Positions 35,001-46,790 of a stretch of 64,000 bases of DNA are shown here, piece by piece. The translations under genes were made by a program, and so were the position numbers. Within the stretch, counting starts at the first letter, position 1. The number at the start of each line of letters is the position of its first letter. This DNA comes from Alopecurus myosuroides (Eukaryota; Streptophyta; Magnoliopsida; Poales; Poaceae): NCBI GenBank assembly GCA_028641055.1, contig CM054060.1, positions 238,356,833 to 238,420,832 of the forward strand, in the 5' to 3' direction. Below the pieces are notes generated by a model that did no database searches, had not been told where the DNA came from, and saw only the letters and a program-made list of their open reading frames with translations.

Positions 35001-35670
35001 GAGATTGATGACGGTTTCTTTATCAAGTGAGCAAGACGCTTTTGTATGGAAGTTGACAAGCTCAGGGATTTTTACAGTCAAATCCTATTATGAGGAACTT
35101 ATGAATGGAAATACAAGTTTTCTACATAAGTATTTGTGAAAATTGAAGGTTCCACTAAAAATTAAAATCTTCATGTGGTTTCTTTACCGTAAAGAACTGC
35201 TTACCAAGGATAATCTAGCTAGAAGGAGATGGACAGGGAGTAGAAAATGTGTGTTCTGTGATGCGGACGAAACGGTGAACCATTTGTTTGTGCATTGTGA
35301 GTTTGCTAAATTTTTTTTGGAGATTAGTCCACTTTACATTTAGTATAACGTCGCCAACTAATGTTAAGAATATGTTTGGTACATGGCTTAATGGAGTAGA
35401 TAAGTTTACTAAAGCTAGTATACGCATTGGTGTATGTGCTTTTCTTTGGGCAATTTGGAATTGCCGCAATGATGTTATTTTTAATAATTTGTTGACTGAT
35501 CATTTTATACAGGTGGTTCACAGGGCTACACACTGGATCCTTTTGTGGTCCTACCTGCTTCCAGACGACCAGCGTGGACGTTTGGATGCCGGATGCTCAC
35601 GGCTGATGGCGGTCGTTCGGGCTATATTCAGCAGGGATGGATGGCAGCACGCTAGGCGCATTCAACTATA
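32007..35670 (+). pseudogene. LINE ORF2 (endonuclease and reverse transcriptase), broken
   Basis: ORF2 nicks target DNA and reverse transcribes the LINE RNA. The N-terminal endonuclease is visible as WNSDGFG, AISETGR, PPHGRSGAI and VGGDFNII, ending near SNHWSLL. The RT follows from 33178: NKAPRPDGFPTEFY, FRPICLLNVSFKIFTK, LLKIDFEKAYDKVNWEF, GLRQGDPLSPILFN and the catalytic YADDTILFL near 34078-34104. The C-terminal zinc region is CVFCDADETVNHLFVHC. Breaks: TAG at 32250-32252, TGA at 32754-32756, a frame change near 33240, TAG at 33808-33810 and 34105-34107, TGA at 35137-35139 and a frame change near 35310. The catalytic Asp pair remains. Confidence 0.85.
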
Positions 35671-35758
35671 GGCTGATGATGCTGCAGATTTTCTGGTGGC
35701 TCATTTTTGTAGCAACTTTGGTTGATCATTGAACATCTTTTATGTAATCGTTATCTGG

Positions 35759-35838
35759 GATCTGAATATTTACCTATTAATAAAAGGCTGTGTGCATCAC
35801 TCTGATGCAGAGGCCGGGTTTACCATTTCAAAAAAAAA
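35759..35838 (+). terminator. LINE 3' end: hairpin and poly(A)
   Basis: TTAATAAAAGG is followed by TGCATCACTCTGATGCA, whose arms TGCATCA and TGATGCA pair around CTC. AGAGGCCGGG and the A-run at 35828-35837 come next. This is the signature 3' end recognised by the RT in plant L1-type elements. Confidence 0.65.
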
Positions 35839-36840
35839 ACCTCGTGGTACTCGTGCGGTCCGACCATGTTGTGCCTCAGCTAGTGAGAACTGGGAGGATA
35901 GGAGGAGGCTGGTAGGATGTGGGAATACTTCCTTTTCCTTTTTTGTGGTCAGCGCACCATCTCACTCAAATCAGCTATGTTAGATTGCATCTGTAGAAAC
36001 TTTGAGATCTTGAATTATTCATCAGGGACATCTTTGGTCATGTTTTCTTCAGTGAAGCTATTTCATTTAGAACAACACATCATGTTCATATGAAATTCTT
36101 CTGAAAGTCGAAATTCGAGCAATACTTGTTGATCGCATAAGCAGGCTAATGATTTGTTGGTAGAAGAATTTAATTCTTACCGCTTGGAAATCAGCAGTTC
36201 TTTCCTGAATATATTGGCATGCAAAAAGTACTAAAGTTACCATGTCTCTTGGCATATTATGAATTTTATTTCACTTTGATTCTATTTTCAGTGTCAGTGC
36301 AACCAGGAAAAATATGCGTGTCAGTGCAACCAGGAAAAATATGCGTAATCGTCAACTAGCGCAAATCAGGAAAAATATGTGTAATTGTCAACTGCCTGTT
36401 GCACGAGGGTAAGGAAGGGGCGCCATGTGGTACCTTGTATGTGGCACCAGTTTCTTCTAATGTGAAAAGGTCTGATTCTAAGATATATTTTGTGTCTTAC
36501 CGATGTATCCCAGATATGGTATTCAGTACCTTCTTGTGTTTTTCTTCTTAATAAAATGTTAGCTCTATGTCAGATTTCTTTTAGCTGCTTTAGGATCTTC
36601 TTAGTAGTAAACTCCCCAGAAAATAAATATGTGTATTTGGTCATGGATATTCTCTGTTGTTACTCGAAAAGGTTGTGAGTATGTTGTCCTAGAATGTGGC
36701 ATGTCATTTTGATTGTGTTCAAATTTGATTGGGTTGTTCTTCCATATGTGTTTGTTATATAGTACAACGGTCTCATGTTCTATTTCCACATCACTTTATT
36801 GTTCTCTACAGTCTGACAATAGTGACAGAACAAATTATTT
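35839..36840. other. Intergenic DNA with a short tandem duplication
   Basis: No gene is recognised. A 27-bp unit GTGTCAGTGCAACCAGGAAA(AATATGC) is duplicated exactly at 36291-36317 and 36318-36344, with a diverged third copy to about 36390. The rest is AT-rich and intron-like. Confidence 0.5.
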
Positions 36841-36841
36841 T

Positions 36842-37376
36842 CCTACGTTCTATTTGACATAAGGAACACGAAAAAATTTACGTGATGTAAAAATCATCTA
36901 CGGTTCAAAAGATAGCGTCGCGCTATTTTCGGTATATCCTTCCATATATATATATATATATATCTTTTAAACCGTAGATGATTTTTACATCACGTAAATT
37001 TGGCAGAATAGTTATTCTACACCCACCCTGTATTTGTTGAACCGTACATGATTTTTACGTCACGTAAATTTTATTGTATTCCTTATGTCGAGTAGAACGT
37101 AAGAAAGTATATACATGACATAAAACTTTTATTTATGTGATGCTACGAAAAAAATGAGAAATACACATTTTTTATGTTGTTTTTACGACTTTTATGTTGC
37201 TACGACTCATATTTTTTCATTTTTATGCCGAGTATTCTCTTATGTATCTAACATTAACGTAAATAATTGCATACATAACATAAATTTTTGACTTGGGAAC
37301 ATAAAAAATTGTGGGTGCAAAATAAGTTTTCTACACCCAGTGTGCTGAATAGGGTGTCTATATATATATATATAGT
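36842..37376. repeat. Nested palindromic (foldback) element, family unknown
   Basis: The segment 36875-36914 pairs with 36961-37000 at 39 of 40 positions (arms with TTTACGTGATGTAAAAATCA), leaving a 46-base loop with an AT microsatellite. The larger segment 36842-36910 also pairs with 37036-37101, a second diverged right arm, so one left arm has two right partners. Further right the phrases CATAAAACTTTTATTTATGTG and GTTTTCTACACCCAG fit known grass MITE-like sequences with (TA)n flanks. No coding capacity. The superfamily was not assigned. Confidence 0.65.
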
Positions 37377-39349
37377 TTTCAACATCATGTATTTCCATTC
37401 TAAGTTATTAACTCTGTTTAATTTATGTTACAGGTGAAATAACCATAGATTAGGCATACAGTAGTTTTAGTGTACAAAATATCTGAAGTCTCGCTAGACA
37501 GCCAAATTTGTTCCAAACTACGCTTTAGATTTGTTATTGTGATCCTTTTTGTCTACTAGAATATCTGAAGTTTCACTAGACAGTCATATTTTTTACCCTG
37601 GATGTTAAAAAGCAAGATCAAGTGTACTTAGCTACCTGATTTGAAACTCTGAAAAGTGATTGCTCAACAGAATATAGCATGAAATGGCTTCTTCTGGGGA
37701 TATTTATTTAATCTTTTTACCAATTTCCACTAGCTATGTTTACTTAAAAATATCTATGTTTAGTCGGACTGAAAAAATGGTAAATTCATATGTAGTTCCA
37801 CAGACAGAGAGTGATCTTTCACGAGATATGCATACTTGGAACGTATCAACTTTATTGTCTAAGATATTATGTCTGAAACATTGGACCATTTTTGCAGCAA
37901 AGTCTATAAACCTGATTTAGTGCATAACTTTCGCAGGGTTAATATCGAGCAACTACTTGAAAATTTATTAATCTCAAATCAGCACTTTCTTTTGTTTATT
38001 GGAGAGAATTGGAATTATTGGTAAGTGTGGTTAATTTTTGCCATGAAATATGATTAGATAAAGGTAGGCTCTATATTCTGTGTTTGAATAAATAACCTGC
38101 CATAGGAATGATATTTTGTTCGTGTAAAAATATAGACTACCATTGTCATGTTATTTTGGCTAAATAAGTCTGCAATTGTCATGTTATTCTGGAGAAATAA
38201 GAATACATGCTAATGAGAAAGTGGGATCCCTTTCCTAAAGCACGATTCTACATTGGATAGCTTGTTTGGGTCGTGTGTGGAGGGAATGCATGTTTTGATG
38301 GATAATTTGTTGGTAGAGGTCGCGTGCTCCAGGTTAGGCCATCTTATGGGGTCGGGTTCAAGACTAGACCATGTTTAAATAATTATTTATGTATAGTCCA
38401 TTTTCACATGCATTTTGTATGTAGTTGCTAGCTGATACTCGTGTTTTCAGCATCACTTGATTGACTATGTCTTCGAAGATTGAGTTATTCTATAGGCCAA
38501 AAGAAACAATCTATGTATTATGGTACAATATATCAAAGTTGCATGGTGGGTAATGCGTTTCTAAGCTTACAAAAATCATGCTAGAACTGTTGTAGGTTTA
38601 CAGAGAATATAATGCACTTTTATCTCAAGAATTGTTGCATTATAGAAATACATGAGGCGGCTCCTCTGCACCGCTAGGAGGAGCACAGGCCGCCGCTTGG
38701 ACCACCACCCCGTGTCGTTGCCATCATTGGGAGTAGCGGCAAGAGGCCTCTTAGCGCTAGCTACTTCTGCATTTCGCTTCTCCATTCCCCCGACCAAGGT
38801 GCAAGTGGAGGCTTGCATTCGAGGGGCTTGCAGAGGTTAGCCAGGTCCAGGCAGTAGCTGTGTCACTGGCTTCTGCGAAATTTGATCCCGGTTGAGGTCC
38901 GCTTCAACTCGCTTGGGCTTCTCGGTCACGGTAGTCGATTTAGGCATGTTTTGCCTCTTCCCTATTGGATTTTTCTCGACGGTTGCTTTCACATTCCATC
39001 CAACTTTATTCTTGCATAGTTCAAAGGCACCTTTCGAGATATATAACTTCAAATCTCACCCCCTAAGGTTCTTTTTTGACTAACCCAATGGGAGTTCCTT
39101 GAGTACGATAGATGGATCATTTATTCAATGCGAGACAATGAATCTTGGAAAGAGAAGTTAGGAAAAAAACACAAGTATTTTCCATTTTGGTCTACAAAGT
39201 ACTACAAACTATGACTTTGCCCCTCGTTCTTCCATTATGGTTTCACCACATGATGTTGTTTTCCTTGTTGGTTATATTAATGAAACTGAAAGAGGGGCTC
39301 CTCAAATAATAATAATAAAACGAAGTTGTATTTGGTCTTAACAAAGTTC
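37377..39349. other. Intergenic DNA, nothing recognised
   Basis: AT-rich DNA without a credible gene. A GC-rich patch at 38650-38850 gives 60-80-codon frames on both strands but no known motif. Confidence 0.4.
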
Positions 39350-41844
39350 TAATTGGTATAGGGACTCGGAACCAACACAACTGATGAATATCGGGATTGC
39401 TTTAGAGCAATTGCCGGGATTTTGTCTGGGCGGATGACCAAGATGTGAGCTAGCATTCATGAAGAAAAAATATTGTTGAAACTTGAAAGGAAGGACTGGC
39501 TAAGCAACTATCAGGTTAGACATCACATGACCTTTTGGTTTCAACATGAAGATCTACACTCAAGACAATTGAAGAACTTGGAGATATACCCAGACTTCAT
39601 AACAATCATGAACACCTCAAGACACAGAGAAAAGGATTTGAAGAAACTCAAGAAGATATAGATGAGACCACCAATATAGCTACTTTGTTAGAACAATGTT
39701 AACGTGTTAGTGTATTGATCATACAATTGTGTGTGTTATGACAATACTAGATTGTTTGTTAAACCTTGATGATCGGAGTGATGAATGTTTGTTATGTGTT
39801 GTTAGATGTTGATTGTCTGATGAATTGCATTGCTCTGCTATGTTTGGATAGGAACCTTCTTTAGTCTCTTTATAAGTCTCTACTCATCCATGCTAAACCA
39901 AACCCAACACCATACCCCTTTACCAACCATAGTGAGTTTCTATATTGGTGTGCAATAACTGACTCAACACCCAAGAGCACCTTTTGAGACAACCATCCAA
40001 TTGAGAAATACCAAAGATCTCAGGATTCTGTTCTTCGGTGTGAAGGAACAATCACATCCATGATCAAGACACCTCTATCCTAAGGAGCTGCAAGTCCATC
40101 AACAAGGGATAATAGACATGTGGAGTCAGAGTCACATAAACTAAGACATCATAGAGAGCTACCTACTCTATGAGAAGGACATATGAAGAAGACGCAACTA
40201 TTCAACGAAAGGTACAAAGAGTTTACGCAACCCCACTAGTTGGAATAACGATAGTTTAGTTCAGGTTTGTCTTATAGGTTGGAAACTTTCTGTTAGACAA
40301 GTGAGGATGACCGAGTGTTAGATCACGTAGTTCATCAATCTACATGTGGAAAATGATATGGGTGCAGGATGGACTGATCACCATTCCTACTACTCACGTT
40401 ATTCACTCTTACTATGTTGGGTTGAAGGAACTATGTTTGCCTTGAGCCTTAGTCGAGTGATGACAATGTTAAACCTAAACCATAGAAGAGTAAGATGTAA
40501 TAATATCCCTATGCTAGGCAAGTATTGCCGAAGCGTACTAAACTTCGGTGAGGACAAAGCCAATCCTGGAGGAATCATGCAATGGAAGATATTGCCTACC
40601 ATGAGAGTTTTGTTAGTAATAGCATGGTGTTTGCATTCAAGGGATACAACAACATAATGAACGATCATCGGGGAAATGGGAACAAATTGGTATGGACTTT
40701 ATCACTGGATTACCTCGAACCAAATCAGGGTACAATTCTATTTGGGAAGTGGTTGATCGTCTCACAAAGATAGCACACTTTGTGCCAGTAAAGACCACTT
40801 ACACTAGTGCTAAGTTGGCTGATATATACATGAAGAAGATTGTCTGCATTCATGATGTTTCAAAGAGTATTGTGTCCGGTAGGAGTACCCAGTTTACTTC
40901 ACACTTTTGGAAGCAACTATATGAGCCCATAGAAACCAGACTGGAGTTCAACACAGTGTTTCATTCTCAAACAGATGGTCATATCGAGAGAGTGAATCAG
41001 ATTCCAAAGAATATGTTGAGAAGCGTGTACTTTAGACTATGGATATAGTTGGTATGTCAACATACCATATGCAGCATTTTTCCTACAACAACAGTCATCA
41101 AGTTAGTACTGAGATGGCACCATTTGAAGCTTTGTATGGGAAGAAATGCACCACACCTTTGCTGTGGAGAGGTCTAGGAGAAAGAAATTCCTTTGGTCCT
41201 GACATCATCCAAGAAGCTGAAGAGAAGGTTAGACTGACCAAGGATTTTGGATCGACCCAAAGAGTGACCCCTCGGTGTCAAAGGTAGCTCAACAGACTTA
41301 TGTTGGTCTGCAACTCTACCGCGAAGGAAAGTTCTACTCAAACCATCTAGAGTAAAGATACACTTGAAGCCATGAGAATAGACACACCCAATAGGGGGTG
41401 AATAATAGCACATGGAACCCTAAAGATTGTATGCTTGGACTAATACTCCAAATACCAACAAGGAGTTGATGTATGCTATACAAGAATAATATGGATGATG
41501 AAGCCAAAAAAAAATTTGGACAAGAGTTTTAGACTACCCACAAAAGTTTCTTTTAAGGGTGGTAGACACCCAATTGTTTTAAGCTCAGATACGCAAACCT
41601 ATCTTTCTTTCTAGCCTTCCCAAATCTCGGGACGAGATTTCTTTAAAGGGTGGTAGTCTGTAACATCCTTGATTTTTGGAAAGTTCAAAATCACAAAAAT
41701 TTGAATTCACATTACATTGTAGAAATAGAAAATAAAAATAATATATACACCCAAGTTAGTTAAACTAGCCGATACGTTGCTGCTAGCTAAACTAAGAAAG
41801 CACCGAGTAAAAAAAAATGCCACGTTAGTTAACTGCCAGCAAAC
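39350..41844 (+). mobile_element. Fragment of a second Ty3-gypsy element, with integrase and start of 3' LTR
   Basis: The left part (39460-40650) looks like leader, LTR or gag-flanking DNA of a gypsy element but carries no clean frame. From about 40680 an integrase core is clear. The 3' end shows CGGGACGAGATTTCTTTAAA then GGGTGGTAG, a typical last-codon/PPT zone of Triticeae gypsy elements. It is followed by TGTAACATCC at 41659, a typical LTR start. That LTR is cut at 41849 by the LARD insertion. The rest of pol is missing, so the copy has a large internal deletion. Confidence 0.65.
40680..41290 (+). pseudogene. Gypsy integrase core fragment with altered catalytic residue
   Basis: Frame 40692-41048 reads MDFITGLPRTKSGYNSIWEV (first Asp) and IVSGRSTQFTSHFWKQL, where the family has Asp-Arg-Gly after Ser, so the second catalytic Asp has become Gly. 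HSQTDGHIERVNQ keeps the Glu. After a frame break the C-terminal part at 41039-41287 follows: YNNSHQVSTEMAPFEALYG, KKCTTPL and GERNSFGPDIIQEAEEKVR. This matches chromovirus-like grass elements. Inactive. Confidence 0.8.
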
Positions 41845-41849
41845 TCGTA
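41845..41849 (+). repeat. Left target-site duplication of the LARD
   Basis: TCGTA lies directly left of the left LTR and is repeated exactly at 52614-52618. Confidence 0.9.
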
Positions 41850-44079
41850 TGTCGCACCCGGACTTCTAGGGGATACTCACATGCCGTTGAACAGTAGATA
41901 AATGGCTTACGGGGCATACCGGCACCCGCATCTCAATATGAGCAGGCCAACACGTAAACGTGTGACAACCATTCTCGTACTATTCATCGTCTGCGCAAAC
42001 CATCCCATAGAAATCCAGAAACTTCCATTGACGTACTTCAAAACATACACACATGGTACGTCAACGGCATTGGAACAAGTGATATCACAACAGATCTCTA
42101 TGACACAAAAGATGAAAATAAGTTGCAAATAGCTCTCATTAGAGCAGAGATAGAAAATACGATCATCCAGAGGACACATGTCCAAACATATCATCATTAC
42201 ATCACAGCGGAAGCATCCAAAATGTCTGAGTACAGACAAGATCCAAATAGGCCTAAGAGGCCGGAAACGAACAGACGGAGCCCATCCATGAAGTCTCGGA
42301 TCCTGCCCGGGTCCGCTATCTACTCGTCAGCAGTCTCGTCATACTCCACGTAGTAGCCACCATGTAGATCCTCGAAAACGTAGTCTGCGGAAACCACAGC
42401 CCCAAAGGGGTCAGTACATAAACGTACTGGCAAGCAAGACTCACAGTTCACCAAAGTGTAACCCGTCAACACCAAGCACAGATGCTTTGGGTTCAACGGA
42501 GGAAAGGGGATAAAAGATGCTGCAACTGGCTGCTCTAACCAACTACAGAAACATACTACAACTTCCGGCTAACAGAAAGGAGATAAGATCGCGTATCGTA
42601 ACCAACCTATTAACTAACTCCAAACAAACCCATCCTGGATCTCGCCCCTTATCCAAAGAAGCGATCCGAGGATAACTCACACAGTTGGATTAATGATGGT
42701 TCAGATTATTGTGTCAATAAGCCTATTACTAGTCAAGTTGTTAATCATTGGGTGTAAGGTTGTTAATCATTAGGTTTAAGTTGTCCTGAGTACTTGTTAG
42801 CCAGTACTTTCACCAAGTAGTCCATAACCGCGGAAAACACGGCTTCTCGAGAAGATTTTCCCTGCAGGGGTGCACCAATTTGGCCGTACACGTAAGAATA
42901 TCCCGCCAGACGGGAATCAAACCCACCAAGCGAGGTACTCAACACAACTCAACTCTTCTTCGCATCAAGCCCAAAGAACCCCGTGCAGTGAGCGCACGGC
43001 TAATCAAGCCCCACGAAGAAAAGGGGACCCTCATAGCACTCTAAGAACGTGTCTCCCTAAATGTCGACTACAAAAGTTCCACCCTGGCCTGGGCTCGCAA
43101 AAACATGCATGCGGCAAATGGAACACCCGAACTAAATGAGGCGATTTGGACGAGATGTGAATCGAATCAAATTGAGGGGGGCGCCCATACACGCTTCCCA
43201 CATGCGGGTAGTGCGCTCATCATGGATCAGTAGACAAGACCCTTTTCCTATTAGGGTCGACCCTAGCAGGCCTCAAAACCACGCAGGGCCTCCTGCCGGT
43301 GCCTTATCATCAAATTATCATTAATAACAACATTAGCATGATTGATTGATTAAACATCGAGCCCCCAGAACATAATAGAAATAGCAGCAAAAAGTAACGG
43401 GTAACAGACTCGAGCAAACAACCCTAAGCATGCTAGTAAGACACGGGCAACAAGCAAAGGGTTATAGGTATGGAGGTGAGGCAATATCAGGGTTAAAGGA
43501 TAACATGTGATAGGTTCGTAACAGAAACAGCTATTCCTAGGGCTAGCAGAATAGACAACGGAAAGTATCGGTAACCAATGTTGAAAGGAACACGATGGTT
43601 CATGTGAGTGAATACTTGCCTGCAAACCCAGTTGCCTGGTACTGAGCTAACTCCTTAGAAGGGGTGTCGTAAGTATCGTCGGTCTCAACGTCGTCGTGTA
43701 TCCGAGAAGAAGCAAACAAACAACACAGAGAACAAACAATCAATATCATGGCATAGTGCACAAACATGGGATGATGCATGACCATTTAATTGATGCATCA
43801 AAACAAACTAGTTGACAAGATAGCAACATGATTAAATGGACCCATATGCAATTGGATTGCATATGGAAGCCCATGAATTATGGTTGAATTAATTGTTTTA
43901 CAACTAATCAACTTGTGTAAGTGAATTAGCATGATGCATGGATGAGGAAATCAGCAAAATAACAACAATAGAAGCAATTGGAAATAAGTTTTACCAAGTT
44001 TAGAAATTCATTCATTAAGTTAGGAAATTTTGGTTACTTAAAGGTGTCACACAAGCATTTGTTGTTTTCATCAAGTTAA

Positions 44080-44770
44080 ATTGTTCAAAACAGACAACAA
44101 AGTTCATATTTGGAAAGAACACACAATTTTGGGTGGATTACATGTTTCACTTGTTGAAAAAGGATTTCAAATAAATTATTTATGAATTAAACAAGTTTAA
44201 GCAAGAATTAAATGAATTTAATGCAAACATGAACTTATTTGAATTTTTATTTGTGTACAACATTAGATGAAGTTCATATTTGAAAAGTTTATACTTTTAG
44301 GGTTGGAAAACATATTTTATATGTCCCAAAAGAAATTAATTTGACCAAGTTATGAATTTAACAATTTTAAATGATTTAAACAAGGTTTAAATCATTTAAC
44401 CAATTTTAATTATTCAAAACATGGAACAAATTTTATATTTGAAAAGGTGGTTTAATTTTTCATGGAAAACATATTTCATTTGTTGAAATTGGAATTAAAA
44501 TGAGCAAGTTATTATTTTGGCAATTTTAAATGCAATAAACAAGAAACAGTTGTTTTCAGCAATTTAAATTATTCAAAACAGCAAACAAAATTTATATTTG
44601 GAAAGTACATAAAAAGTTGATTGGAAAACATATTTAGTTTGTGGAATTTGGAATTTTTATGCCCAAGTTATGAATTTTGCAAATTTAAGTGATTTAAACA
44701 AGAATTCAAATATTGCACCAATTTAAAATATTCAAAACAGTAAACAAATTTTATATTTGGATAGAAAATT
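44080..44770 (-). repeat. Degenerate ~160-bp repeats within the LTR
   Basis: The phrase ATTCAAAACAG-AAACAAA followed by TTTATATTTGGAAAG recurs near 44088, 44256, 44411, 44571 and 44729, a spacing of about 155-170 bp. The other LTR has the same array at about 49920-50600, so it predates this insertion. Confidence 0.65.
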
Positions 44771-45289
44771 TAATTTGGGACAGGAAAAATATTTAAAAAG
44801 TTAAAATTGGAGGTAAGATGAATTAGTTATGCATTTTACAAGATTTGGTGCAAATCTGCCATTTTTATCACCTCTAGGGACTTAGAAATATTTTTCAGGG
44901 ATCTAGATTTAAGTACCAGGGACATGGACGTGATTTCTGGGAAGTTTCTGTGCCAAAACAAAGCAAAATAAAAGTTTTGGTTTAGTTGTGGGAGGGGGAA
45001 TCGAACCCCTCACCTCCTGCTTCCTGCGCACAAGGGAAACTAGATGGGCTGCTGCTGCTCTGTTGACAGATAAAGGGTTCGAAGGGGGTTATGGTTCAGC
45101 AACTGCCCTGAATCCAAATCGGAAAAATAGACAGAAAAAGGGTGGGGGGCTGGGGATTCGACCCTGGGACCTGGGGCTTGCGCGCTGTGTGCTGCTACCA
45201 GTGGGTAGGTGTGCTGTTTGTGATGGAAAGGGGCAGCGGGGGGGGGGGGGGGGTATGAGCTTCTGTTTGGGGGTTAACTGAACCTGCTC

Positions 45290-45850
45290 ATGTACAGGTC
45301 GCTGTAACTCGACAGGGCGGAAAAGGACGGACGCCGGCGGCCATCTCCGGGGCGGTTGCTGCTCGGACGGAAGGAGAGGGGAGAGAGATGAGGGAGCGAG
45401 AGGGAGAGGGATCGAGGGGGGAAAGGGAGCGCTCACCTCGAGTGCTCGAGGCAGGAGGAGGTCGGGGCGGACAGGTGCAGCGGCAGGGAGCGGCCGGCGG
45501 AAGAGGAGCATGGCGGCGGCGCTCCGGGCTGTCCCCGCCCGCGCCGAGGTGATGAGGAGGGAGCCCGCGGTGGGGCGGCTCCATTCCCGCCCTCGCCGCG
45601 GCCGGAGGGGGGCTCAACGTCGTCGATCGCCGGAGCCAAAAGGAGGAACTTTCGGTGGTGGGTTCAGGTGACAGAGAAAAATACAGAGATGAGAGAGATG
45701 GAGGGGAGGTGGAAGGAAGATAGAGGCGGGGGAAGAGGAAGGAGGAGGAGAAAGAAAGGGTTAGGGTTAGGGCAGGGGTGAGGAGAGGAAGATATAGGAG
45801 GGGGGGAAACGATCGGGTGGAGCAGGTGGGAGCGCCTGTCGCTGTCCACC
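45290..45850 (-). promoter_or_regulatory. GC-rich putative promoter/leader zone of the LARD LTR
   Basis: On the - strand a TATA-like CCTATATC (45790-45797) and a CCCTAACCCTAACCC box lie upstream of a pyrimidine-rich leader. An ATG-started frame follows (45639 down to 45433, then other frames to 45288), rich in Pro, Ser, Ala and Arg. The arrangement suggests a U3/R promoter and leader. The 68-140-codon frames match no known family and may be compositional. Repeated in the 5' LTR at 51120-51700. Confidence 0.45.
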
Positions 45851-46778
45851 ATTGCTGACGACAGCGTACGGGAGATGGGGAAGAAAGGGTATCGGGCTGA
45901 GGTCTTTTTGGTGGGCTGGGCCTCTCTCCCTCCCTGCTGTTTGCTTTTATTCCTTTTTTGTTATGTTTTTTATTTTTGCAGAAAATGGAAAGGGAAGAAA
46001 TAGATAAGGTTTAGGGCTAGGAAAAATGTGAGAAAAATTTAGTAAGCTAATTAGTTCAAAAACAAACACTTTCCGAGTTTGGATTTTTAAAAAGTTCAAA
46101 TTCTTTTGCTGTTTGCAAATTGATTCAATTTTGAATGAATTTGATAATTAAGTGATGATTAGTGAAAACCATATTTTTAATAGGGTGAACCCTATTGGTT
46201 AAGTTAGAACAAATGATCAAAGTTGTTTTGGTGATTTTCATAATTTGAAATTGGGTGCTGTTTGTATAACTTATTTGAATTTGAAAGTAATTTGGAATTA
46301 AATGGATTATTAGAGAACAATTTAATAGTTGATCTTTTTAATTTTCATGGAAACAAAATGGATGTTTTTGATTGAACCTTTTAATTGGAACGATTGTAAC
46401 AGAGCAAGTATGAACAAAACATTTGAAATATTGTTTGAATTTCAATTGTTTTTGGTATTAGATGAATTTCTGTTAGAAACAAAACAACAGTTTGGAATTA
46501 CAACTTTAATGGAAACAATTGATTGTTTTGATTTGAAATATCATTTTGGAAATTGTAACATCACAAGGATGAAACAAAAGGTTTAAATTTTGGTTTGAAA
46601 TTCAAATAGAAAACAAAGGAAAACAAATAAAAACAGTTGGAAAACAAAGCAAAACAGAGGAAAACAAATGGAAAACAAGCAAAACAAATGCAATGAACAT
46701 GATGCCATGATGCAAAACATAAAATAACAGAGAGCAAACATTCTAATGGCTATTTTTCATACTTGTGATGTTACAAAA

Positions 46779-46790
46779 CGCCCCCCTTGA
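46779..46790 (-). other. Polypurine tract of the LARD
   Basis: TCAAGGGGGGCG on the - strand, three bases before the 3' LTR start; this is the expected site of plus-strand priming. Confidence 0.7.

Larger units (their letters stand above)
28371..35838 (+). mobile_element. L1-type LINE retrotransposon, near full length, decayed
   Basis: The element has ORF1 with zinc knuckles, ORF2 with endonuclease, reverse transcriptase and a C-terminal Cys/His domain, a short 3' UTR and a poly(A) run (35828-35837). Just before the poly(A) is TGCATCACTCTGATGCA, a small hairpin followed by GAGGCCGGG. This 3' end is common in plant L1-type LINEs. The 5' end is placed only roughly, and I found no convincing target duplication. 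Stops and frame changes in both ORFs show that it is inactive. Confidence 0.85.
41850..46775 (-). repeat. 3' LTR of the LARD (4926 bp)
   Basis: It carries an AT-rich zone with degenerate repeats (about 44080-44770), a GC-rich zone with a putative promoter (45290-45850), a poly-G tract at 45238-45255 and a long AT-rich end. It matches the other LTR along its full length with small indels in the G tracts. Confidence 0.9.

Noticed and set aside
28371..35838. A target-site duplication for the first LINE
   Set aside because: The sequence after the poly(A) (CCTCGTGGTACTC) was not found near 28280-28450, so no duplication is claimed.
45089..45511. A 140-codon Pro/Leu/Ser-rich frame on the - strand of the LTR as a host gene
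   Set aside because: It is repeated in both LTRs and overlaps other open frames; open by base composition.
45755..45775. GGGTTAGGGTTAGGG as a telomere-like tract
   Set aside because: Only two to three units, lacking the plant TTTAGGG form, and within a purine-rich leader of the LTR; it recurs in both LTRs.
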